Of a stretch of 64,000 nucleotides of DNA, positions 10,501 to 22,500 are shown piece after piece (the stretch's first letter is position 1; every line of letters begins with the position of its first letter). Both the position numbers and the translations under genes were made by a program. Source of the stretch: Liolophura sinensis (taxonomy: Eukaryota; Mollusca; Polyplacophora; Chitonida; Chitonidae); NCBI RefSeq assembly GCF_032854445.1, contig NC_088295.1, positions 26,711,385 to 26,775,384 of the forward strand. Direction: 5' to 3'. The notes under the pieces were generated by a model. It ran no database searches. It was not told the origin of the DNA and saw nothing but the letters and a program-made list of their open reading frames with translations.

Positions 10501-13500
10501 ATGTAATATATGACCATCTTGTCGGGAATATCATCTATTCAGTTTAAAGTGGCGTTAATTCGTAATCACTCGTTCAGTTTACTTTTCTTTGCGTAACATG
10601 AAATATAACAGACTTCTGTCGATTGTACGTAGAAGTTGAGAAGGAATCAGTTACTCATCTGAATTAATAGCTTTGTGTCCATAATAGTTATATATTATAA
10701 CTGTACGAGCTTGTGTAGGCTCCTGTGTAGTGCAATATTGTTTTATATTTGTCAGATGTAAAGATATGTTGTTGTTAAAGCAGTAAACACGGTTTTACTC
10801 GTGAAACTTCAGGTTTCGCCGAAGTTTCACGGTGAATGTGGATGTCTATGTGGAGGTGATAAATCAAGTGCAGCGAAGGGTTTATGCCACTCATAAATCT
10901 CTTTGAACTGAACTAATACGGCTTAGAACATCTTGTCCATTTGGTCACTTATGCAAATCAGCTCTGCTTGGCATCCCTCTGACCCTTCGTCAGGAAATTC
11001 GTCTGATTTCCTCGACACACAATGCGAAACATCCTTTAGTCCGACGTAAACATTAACAATATATATATACATATGTGTGAAGAAAACAAAACTTTTGCCT
11101 CCTATGTTCCGTCACCTTTCTGTCCACCTCGCCTATCATTCCCGACCAAGTTCCGTCTGCGTCGACGGCCCCAAACTCGCCGTCTTCCGGTTCAGAGATG
11201 GTGTAATTCAGACCGAGGCGAGTGGTGATCTCAATAAGCACATCCACAGAGTACCCGGTATACCTCACCGTGCCGTTCTCGTGAACCTCCTTGTTTACAA
11301 ATGGGGATTCCTGGGAATATATTGGATAAAGATATTCAGCTGACAAAAATAACATTTAAATTCTAGATCTACATGTTCCTAAACTCCTGTGGCCCCTACA
11401 CCCACAATCAGCAATTAGGACAGAATGCACAGAAAAAGAAAGACATGCTCTTAAAACTTCTAGTAATAGTATTATAATTATAAAGCTATAATATTCTGTT
11501 AGAAATAAACCAGTCCTGAAGGCGCATTGGATAACGTAGGCTATACGAATCATGCATGACATTTGTTGTCAATATTTAGTATCCACCTGAAACACAGAAC
11601 TGCTTTTTTAGTTTCGCTAATATGCAGTGGCTTAATTTCGATCTCATAAATATTGATGACGCGTATCCCTTCTCGGTAGATTAAATGGATTGAGACGCGT
11701 GGCATGTTTATGGAACAAAATGCCAGTGGTTCACAACATTCAGTCTGCCTGTATTTGTCATTCAATCTAAGTAATATACACCCAATACAAACTTAAAACA
11801 CTCAAACAGATATGTATAATAAAGGATTTTCTTTCGCGTTAAATAATATCACATTACTAACTGTACACTTATGAGGTACATGGGGATTCTCTGGGAGTTG
11901 CCTTGAGATTCCAGCCCTCATTATGACCTGGAATGGTTGACTTTAGAAAAACAATCACCCCTACATATACTGTAGTATGAATAAATGTATACATTGAACT
12001 TCTCAACTGCGCAATATGGAATTTTGTTAGTAATCAAATATTAGTATAATATGTATTCGAAAAGAAAACGGAGAAAATAGAAAATCAACTTTTACAAAAC
12101 GCAATTTCACAATTTCGGGCATATTTTCAGACATCTAATATTTATAGGATTATTTCGAGAAGTCATGTTGTTTATCATTTGGTAAACTACACATAGGGGC
12201 GAATTATCATCAACTGCACATCAAGGCGAAGTATCATCAACTACACATCAGGACGAAGTATCATCAACTACACATCAAGAGGAAGTATCATCAAGATGAC
12301 GCTGGACAATTCAAGATTGCAAGTCATTTATATAATTTACCACCAAATTTCCCTGTTTCTAAAGTTTTAGGACTACTACTCAAAGGTATTGTCTGGAGTC
12401 TATTTTTAAATGTAGGTGACATAGATTTATGATATGAAATGTCTGCTGATTTTTGAATATCCAAAGGCGGAGGACGGTTATACAAAGTAATAGACTTACG
12501 GGTACTGTAGTAATACGCAGTATGGTCTGTTCAGGTTGCCATATTCTGCTATCACTAGTCCATTTCATCCTTTCTAATGTCCACTGGCCAATCTGCAAAC
12601 ACAGGATATTATACATCACATTCATACAAACACAAAGGATTTACCTTGATATTTACGTTTTTTTAAGTTCAAAGTTTTGTTTATCAGTTAATAACCTCGA
12701 GAAAATCGCTTTCAAATCAGATCAAATAATAAATGACCTTTAATCTCCAGTTTTTTTTTTATCAGGAGTATTCCAGGCATTATTTCGAAACATTTGAAGT
12801 AAGGAAGACTTAAGGAAGACTATTTCTGCTGGCATTTGTGAATTTTGCCTTGATTCTGAGGTGTGCGTATGCTAGCATTAAGCAGAACTGATGGTCGGTG
12901 TTGTCGCTATGGTTGGTAAACAAGAACCTTATATCAGTGAGAGTATTATAGTCTATTTCTTGTAGAGCCTATACTCAGCTGTCATATCCAGATTCACTAC
13001 CAAAATTGCCTTTGATCATTGACACGTAAGCTCTACACTCTGATATGTTTGAAATTCACATTATTACAAGGAAAATGAAGTCAGGACACTTTTTCCAATT
13101 CATAATGTTAAAGTCCATAATCTCGGTTTCGACGGAGAACCCATTGCCTTGGGTGACGTCATAATTATTTCAAAACGAGTGGCATGCTGAATGTTGGGCA
13201 GAGTTCATTATGTTTTGATGAAGGGCGACACCAGTTACCTAAACTGCTATCGATATTACTGTAAACCATGTTTCTCACACTGCCATATTTGAAATTGTTT
13301 ACATGACTTAGTATAATATAACCTTAATAAATGAATTTAGTATTTAGTATTTGTTGTAGTATATGATGTCATGGCAGTATGGTTTTAAAGCTGGATGTTA
13401 GGAAATTTTGTTATAAAACCAATGTAGTCCATTCGCTGACATAGTGCTGTGTTAGTGCGTGGAGTTTGTTGTAACCGCATGATGGTGCAGCTATTGTAAA

Positions 13501-16500
13501 TTAAATCACTCTCAACGCCCATTCCCTAGCATGCCACTTGTTTTTGAATAATTATGACGGCACCAGAGGCAATGGGTTCTTGGCGACGAAACGGAGCTTA
13601 TGCAGTTTAGCATTATGAATTAGAAAACGTGGCTATTTTGATTTTCTTTGCAAGAATATGGACTTCCAACATTAACATGTGTAAAGTTTGTGTTGTTACG
13701 TATCACCGACTAAAGGCAATTTTGGTTGTGAGTATCACAGATTTTGCAGATAGCTGAATATTGGTGACTCTCTAACTGAAATAGACTATTGTGTGGAACT
13801 GACATTTTCAGGTGCTTTACACTGAATGCTTTTCTGTTTCTCTACTTTTGGACTTGCAGCAACGTGTACAAAACAAATTAGGCTTATCGATTGTCTTGAA
13901 ATCCACATTTGTAGTATATGTGGCCTACTTACCATTTATAAACTATGTAGCCTACTTACTAATGGTAAACTATATAGCCATTAGTAAACTAGGTTGGCCT
14001 ACGCGGCCTACTTACCATTGGTAAACTATATAGCCTACCTACCACAGGTAATTATATAGCCTACTTACCATGTAAACTATGTAGCCTACTTACTAATGGT
14101 AAACTCTGTAGTCATTGGTTAACTATGTTGGCCTGTTTACCAGTGGTAAACTTTATATCCAACTTACCATTGGTAAAGTATGTAGCCCACATATCAAACC
14201 GGTAAAATGAGTAGGATATTTACCACCGCGGGTAGTCTACTTACTATTGGGAGTGCATTCTATTAAACAATGATAAACTATGTTGCCCATTTACCATTTC
14301 AATGGTACTGCCATTTTTATCACAACTGTATCGACCAACGTTGATGCGGGGTTCCTGTATGAATTCCGTCCCTGTCCAATTTGTGCGTCCAAAACTGTGA
14401 GAATACTATAGCAGAAATAACAAAGTATGGTCTTCATCATTTCACATGTCATGTACGTTATGTAGGCTAACTAGCTCGTTGGATGAAAGGCCATTGGCTC
14501 AATAAATACACATTGTTGCGCAATCAATGACAAATTGATAGTAATAAATCCACAACCATTAGTATGAAATGACTGCTATTCCGTATGGATTTAGGGGGAA
14601 AAACACAACTGAAGAATTTTGTCTGCGGTAGGGGACAGGGTGTGATAAACTGCATGGTTGAAGGTCCTTTCCTTTCAAACGCCAGAACATACGAGGTACG
14701 GGTTCAACACCAGTTCTTGCGCAGGGAATTTGCAGACTTACTCGGCACTCACTGTTGTGGGGACTTGGTAACAAATAAAAGATAAAGAAGTAAAGAAACA
14801 AATAAAAGCTTGTCTGAAGTACATTTATTTATTTAAATCTGCATGCAGATAGCCACGTCTTAATATTGGGAAATCAAACTTTTTCAGGACGACAGTTTAT
14901 TTCAGGATTATTGACATTCTGATTTTAGCGCTTTGTAACATAGCTGAAAAAAACGTATTTATTCACTCTTGTGTTTCTTTCTTGGCACCTTACATAACTA
15001 TTGACTAGTGACAATGGACTGAGAGATGAGATAGCAGACTACAGGCCAGTGGGGTGAGTACAATATTTACCTCCATGTCGGCGGATTCCTCTCCCTGGGA
15101 GGTATTGCTTTGGTTTCTCCAGTACACAGGTGGCTCCATGCAAATGTCGTGTTCCGTTTTGGCCATAGTAGAATTTATGTCCATTAATTCCTGCCAATGC
15201 TGGTACAGAATATGGGCTGACTCGTACACAGTGTAAGCCATCGTCTGAAGAAAGGATAGGAGATAAGCAAGGTTCATTAAACTTGTTCGTTTAATTTAGC
15301 TGATTGAGGAATAGCTCGATTACAACGTTATATATCGTTAACTTTGCTGAATGTTGAAGGTGCCAAATGCACTCATTAAACTTCGATTTGACCACGTATT
15401 AGAATGGATTCTGTCAAAGGAAGATCAATTAGATTAACACTGTACACAAGGAAGTTCGTCAGGTAACTGATTTTCTGCAGACTCCAAAACGCATAAAGTA
15501 AAAATATACTTGAGTAGAACATCAATCAAATAGTTGATCCCAAATGAAACGGATAACCCAGTTAGCAAGGTATTATGCTGCTGAGCAGCCCATCTAAATC
15601 ATAATGTTATACTCCATAAACTTGTTTTCGAAACCAAGACTTCGTTGCCTCGGGTTACGTGATTAACAAAACAAGTGGCATTTAGAGTTTTAATTTAGAC
15701 GAAGTTTTCTAGCTGCATTTTCATGGCAATAATATGAATCTGCAATGTAACGATGTAAAGAGCTTGTCGTGTTATATGTTAATGACGAAAGGCAATTTTG
15801 ATAGCCAGTATGATTGATTTTGCAGATACCTGAATATGGACAAGTTGAAAAAAAAGACTATATAATGGATACCTCACACTATTACCAAGATGTACACTAA
15901 AATAGATATCTTACCATATTACCAAACAAGATAAGCAAGGATATCTTACACTATTACTAAGTTAAGCTACTGTACACATGTGTCTCTATATTTGTTAAAA
16001 TAAAAGTAGTGTAATTATCTTACCATATTATCAGTGCCCATGACCATTTTTATCTTTTGAGTCAAGATTTTATCTCTTATTGATGGCCTGAGATAAAGGG
16101 CATTTTTAATCTCGCATCCAAAACACTCCTCCAAGTTCTGGTCTATGCTGACAATTGTCCAGGCAGTTGATTTTGGTATGCTTCTCAATTTACATATCTG
16201 AAAACCATATATACACATAGAATATAACTATAGACGGACAGCATAGAGAGTAAAACCAGATAACTGGCAAATGGTCACACCGCCACGACACACTGATGAA
16301 TTACGGCCTCTTGTCAGTTTATCTCAGTTAGGGTGTTTTTCTAACTGTTAATGTGCGTACTTTAATAGTAGCAAATTACACGCCCTCTACGACAGGTGAA
16401 ACTTGGCAAACTTGGAAAAAGTAAACGAATAAAACAAACTGCATTTTTAAAGTTGCGCTTGGAATTTGTCATGAATACCATAAGCCAGAATATTGTAGAC

Positions 16501-19500
16501 GCAAACCAGTTCAAGATACTACAGCAGACGGCTCATCAGCCTTGTTGAATATGGAAGGGTATATATTAAGGTATATAACATAGCGCTTCAGTGGGAATAA
16601 AATGATTCAAAATTTAAAAAAAAAATTTAATTGTAATGCATTAGGGTCAATATGACAGCTGTATGTCAACCTTCCCTGTGTGAGAATGAGAACATTATCT
16701 TCCTTTTGCTGTAGCATTCATTCCAAGAATCATCCTTTGTAACACAAAACTCAACCACGCTTTATTGGGGCATTGGCAAAACTATTTACTGAAGTATGGC
16801 AATTCTTAAGGAATATCTTATTCAAAGGCAAAAAAATATCTTCTTTGAAGTTCAAAGAAATGTTATTAGCAAGTAATTTCTGTGGATTACATGAGATGAT
16901 GACGAAAACCGGCAACCTCTCAAGGATATTTCTTTCATCCTTACAGCGCATGATTATTGAATCTGCCTTCTGGCGAACTCTATACATCCCCAGTTATCAA
17001 TAGTAATGACTGTGCACCAAGATTCAAACGGAACCTATAAACATCCATGCATAAGAATGTAGGACGTTATAGGTTATAATGTTAATGATTCTAACCTCTG
17101 TGAAAAGAGTGCGTATCTGAGGCAATTCGCCAATTACGCCCACTTGTCGGGAATTGACTGCCCATTGTAACTGATCCCTCCTGTAGCCCTCCGCCATCGG
17201 CTCGATATTGAGCGCCCGAATCTGCACCGTGTCGTTATAGTCGGCCAGGCTTAGCAACGCTGTCATGTCTGCAGAGAGAACACAATGTTTAAATATTAAA
17301 TCAGAACCCGATAGGGCAAAAAACTTTGGAAGAAAATTCAACAAGTTAATATTGTTAGTTGGTCTACGCTGCTGCCAATGCTGCGGGGCTGTATCTACAT
17401 ACACGTAGGCCAGACCAGAGTCTCCGGCCTAACAGCCTGTTCCATAACAAACAGCAAGAAAAAAGTTACTCAGACATGGTCTTACTTTTCTAGTAAAAAC
17501 CAGCAGAATAAACCCTGTTAACACGTGTATTTATTTCGAAATCATAGTTTCATAGAAAATGCTTTTTTTCTGATTGGAGTTTTGCTTTGTACTTAAGAAT
17601 GTTTCACTTATAGGACCGCAGAGAGCATTATGGTGACAAAACCGAGAACAGTCCGGGGAAAACCTTACCAGCAATGAGACAACAAAGATCATTGATTTGG
17701 ACCAGTGGATCTATTGACAGAGTACATACAGACTATGCTGGACCTTTCCTAAATCAAATGTTCCTAATTGTTGTTGATGTAAGATCAAAGTGGCCGTAAG
17801 TAATACTCATGAAAGCAACAACAGTTAATGCAACAGTAAATGCCCTTCGGAAGCTATTTTCAGCATATGGAATTCCAAAACATATTGTTTCCGACATCGG
17901 ACCTCAATTCATATCCGTAGAGTTTGATGAGTTTTCCAAAACTAATGGGATAAAACACATCAAATCACCAGCCTATCACTCAAGTAGCAATGGAGAAGCA
18001 GGAAGGTTTGTGCGTACGTTCAAGAAAACAATGAAAACCTTATCCAAAAGTCCAGGGACAGCTGAAGAGAAATTGTACCAGTTTTTGTTGTCGTACAGAT
18101 CAAAACCACATTCCACTACGAAAGTGAGTCCAGCAGAGTTTTTCCTAGGACGACGACTGTGGACCAGACTCAACATTATGCATCCTAATCTGACATCATC
18201 TATCATGAAGTAAGCCTCATCGGAAAATGACAAAGTCATTGGAAATCGGATCTATTGTCTTGATGAGAGACTACAGTGTCAACGCCCTACTTAGATTCGA
18301 TGTGTTATTCTGAAGAAATTAGGTCCAGTGACATACCAAGTTGAAGTAGGAATCGATATTATTTGGAAGAGACATTTGGATCAGCTCATTGATATTTTCA
18401 TGCCAAAGAATCAACCAGATAACTTTAATCATGAGTCATCAGGAACCATTCAGCATTTCCCTGCAACACCGGTTATCCCAGTTCCCAAACTTGCAACCAA
18501 CAAGTCGGCTACAATGACTACACAATGATACATCCAGATTTTGTGATTAGAAATCACCCGTTCTGGAAAAGTCATTGCCATAAATAGTCTAGCTGAGTCG
18601 TGAGAGGAAACCGTCAAAATACTGTGTAACTTTCAAGACGTGACACTCCAGTATCGGTTATGTTATAAACTTTAAACAGTATGAGATCTGTTTCTTTTCC
18701 AAGAACTTTCTCGGTACCAGTAGGGTTTGAACTGACATGAACATTATACATAAGGACTTCGTAGTTAATTTCATGTAAAGTACTGCAGGCTAGTATATGT
18801 CTGAAATCAGAGGGAAAAGATTGTAGCATGTATTCCCAGGTGAATATCTAAATGAGCAGTTTTATTTGTTATCGTGAGTAACGCGCTAGTACTCGACTTC
18901 CCCACAAAAGCCGCGTTGTTCAAGTAAACCTGATTGTTATGTTATCTTTGAGAGTAAGAACATAACATCATGCTAAGAGCAGCAATCAATAGTTTCCAGT
19001 GATGTCGGAAAGACATCGTGCATTTGATCAAACAGAGAAACAATATGCGTCTTAGGTCTATGGGGCTATATTTATGTAGAACTATACCCCTATATGCAAG
19101 CAATGACCTACCCTCCACCCCTCGATCCTCAGTGTGCTATCCTCGACATACTGGTGATGTCAGCTGTTTGAGGTGGTTGTCCGTTTTCCCCTGCCCATGT
19201 CTACATACGATGTGTCAGTTTAGCGACATGCATCACCTTGCAAACGTGCACTGAACCAAAACGTCCCCATCTACATGGCCTGCAAGCATCATCTGTTATT
19301 CACGAGTAAATTTCCGTACAGTCTTTCGGCAATACTGTGACCTTCTCGGCTTCGCGCATTAGACTATGTAGACCTACACGGGAACGGCAAAGGCTTGGCA
19401 GGGTTGTTGCACGCATTGCCAGTCGTACATCCGGGAAATTAAACACGTGACGAGCTGTGTTAGCCATGTAAACGAGGAAATTTCGAGTAAAGCAGTTTTT

Positions 19501-22500
19501 TGCTTGTGACGATTACGTGTACGCCTAGTACATTCATCTGAAGATGGCTGTTGTCATTTGCTACGTCTTTTGGAAGAGTTAGATGCCACAGGACCCCCCC
19601 CCCCCCCCTCCAAATTAGGTTTGTTATCTTTTCAAAAACTAGACTTGCAGAGATAAAAGGTAACTGTTTGGCATCCATTTCAATCATATTTTCGAGACAT
19701 AAGTAAATATCGCTGGGCTGTTTAAGGTCAGCTAAGTAATTCTGTAACACACCATGCCAGAAATCAGCCGGTGAACTGCAGCACACCGGCTTGACCCTGT
19801 CTTCATCGGACCTTTTGTCATTTACCCAGGCATAGAGATAGTGGAATCATTCGGGCATAAAATCACCACTCCTTTTCTAACAATGCTACAAAAAGCATTG
19901 TCTGATCTCTACCTTTGTTCGCATTGGGTCAATTGGTTACAATTAGTATACTAACTTCGTGCGTTTACATCCGCACCATTCTGCGTCAGTCCTTGCATGC
20001 AATGCCTTTTTGAGTCTAATAACAGTCGCTTCGACAGCACGATGATTTACAGCACGATCTATCTCTATACCTGATGAGGTAATTACGATCGATCTCTATA
20101 CCTGATGAGGTAATTACGATCTATCTCTATACCTGATGAGGTAATTGTGAATCTACCTGACGCGCTCTCATACCAACATTGTCGTCACCGTTGCGATGGT
20201 TGAATGGCAATATGCGTTTGAACTAGCAACAGTGTATAAAAAGTGTGTATGGTACTTATCCACACCCGAGCGGTCTTCCCAACAGCACAGCATAATTTAT
20301 CGATAAATGAATATGAACACGGCGGCTCTAATAGATGAGTCTAAGTGTTTTTTTGAGTGTCCGACAAAATTCGACTGTCGGTCCATCGCACATGGTGGTT
20401 GTTGTTGCGCTGTTTATCATTATCTCTGTGAATATTTCAATCAGTCATAAAGCAATGCCTTTTGGAGAGATGTGGCAAGTTTCTGCAGATTAATGCAAAG
20501 TAATAACATTTTTAGTCGGTCCACACCGGTTCTCTGTGGGACATATATTGTTTCGGTCGGATTATTATTTTTACTTCACCAAATTTGTGACCCCACTACA
20601 GCCTAAGCCTTAGACCGATTGACTTGTGCCGAACAGCCAAACTGATTTTTCTAGATTACGTGGTTTTGCAGACATGTTTGATTTTGTGTAAAACCTTTAA
20701 ACGTCTTCCTTTCAAAACAAGCGAATGGATTCTCCTAAAGTTTAATATGCATGTAGACCAACACGACTTACAATAAGGCAAATGTAATTCATTTCCGGTA
20801 AAGACTGTGCAAACTCGCTATTTTTTTTTTATTTTATAATTTTGACATATATTTTATATATTATGGTGTATTTTGGGCAGCTGATTGTGAATTTGCTTTG
20901 GTTTTTCGTCTATGTTACTTTTTGAGATAACGTCAAAAACCAATTTTAGTTACTAAGTTTAAATGGTCTGTAGGTCGAAAAGTATGGGAGCTAAAAGTCT
21001 AAAACATGCACGAAATTGTAGCCCAAGAATGGCTCCGATCAATGGATTTTTCGCTAGAAATGTTTGAACGACATCACCCAATTTAATAAATAGAAAATGG
21101 AGCCTATTGATTTAATAAGGAGTTCGATGGTAGCTTGATTTCTACTGCATTGTCCATGAAGCGCTTATATCGTTAGAAATACGGAAACTGTACGTTACAT
21201 CTTCTTGATAGCGAATAATGATTGGAACGATAAAACGACTTGGATTCCGGCCGAAATTGCTTGCAGTTCTACTTGTTATTTAACATGGTACTTTCTGAAT
21301 ACCACACAAACTCCAGTGTTGAAAATTGGTTGAGGAATTTTTAGCACTAGAATCTGTGTTTTATCCATAACGTGTAATCTCAATATTACTTAAAATCACC
21401 AATATGAAATGAGAAGTAGCTATGGGTTGATTAATAAAAGTGATACAGGAACTGTGTGCAGGAGACTTGTTCAAGAAGGATAATTAGCTAGTTTTCAAAG
21501 GCTTTTAGCGTTTTCTAATAACGGGCATATTCATATGAGACAATATGAATATTTTGATCTGCCGGAAGTAGTCTACAGGTATTATCTGTTAGCTCTTTGT
21601 CCTCGGACGCCTTGGATTAATACAGCGTAAACTCCAAAAAAAAAATAATAATAAAGAAATCCAATTCTGGTGATGGGACAATGGACCAAAAAATCCTTAG
21701 CTTGATGTGTCCCTATGTGTTTTGCCAGAGCTGCTTACCTGTTGAAGTATCGGCGAACACTGTCATCTGCTGAGTACTGATACCCTGGTTTGTTAAGATG
21801 TCCAGCACTGCCCTCAGGTACACGGATGTATCCGGCGTGATGGAGCCGGACACGCCAGAACAGGGGACCAAGCTAAGATAGGGCAACTGATTGATAGTCG
21901 ACAATTCTGACAACTGACAACTCTCGGTTAGATCCAGTACGGCGGATATCTTTCGGCTTCGGGTAGAACAGTCTGCAAAAGGTGATACCAAAGCGAAAGT
22001 ACGATAAAATAAAACCTTATGTCATACTTTTATATACATGATATATGTAGCCATTTTCTTTTTAACGTTTACAATGTTTGACTACATGTAAGTATATATA
22101 TATTTGAATTTTAACAAACTTTATTGGTTCGCTGCTAATACGGTACACTGAAAAAGAATATGTTTTAAGCATTCAGCAGTTTTCATTGACAAGGTCAGAG
22201 CTCCTTTAGTTTCTGATATGTAAAATGAAAGTTTTGTGGCATCCGTGTGTTTGTCGGCGTGTAATTTGTGGATATCTGGTGACACAAGCTTTATTTGTAA
22301 TGATCAGTTCACTACAGTGAGTTGCTGTGTCATCATGATCGCTGAGATATACTGCTGATATATTCTTTCTACTTATTGCGTAAAACCTCGGCAATCTACA
22401 TGTATATCCACACGAATGGAAGCTAAATCGTAATCCAGTACCAATCAATATTCCATGACAACTATGTTAAACAACAATGTAATAAATAAAATAAAGTATT

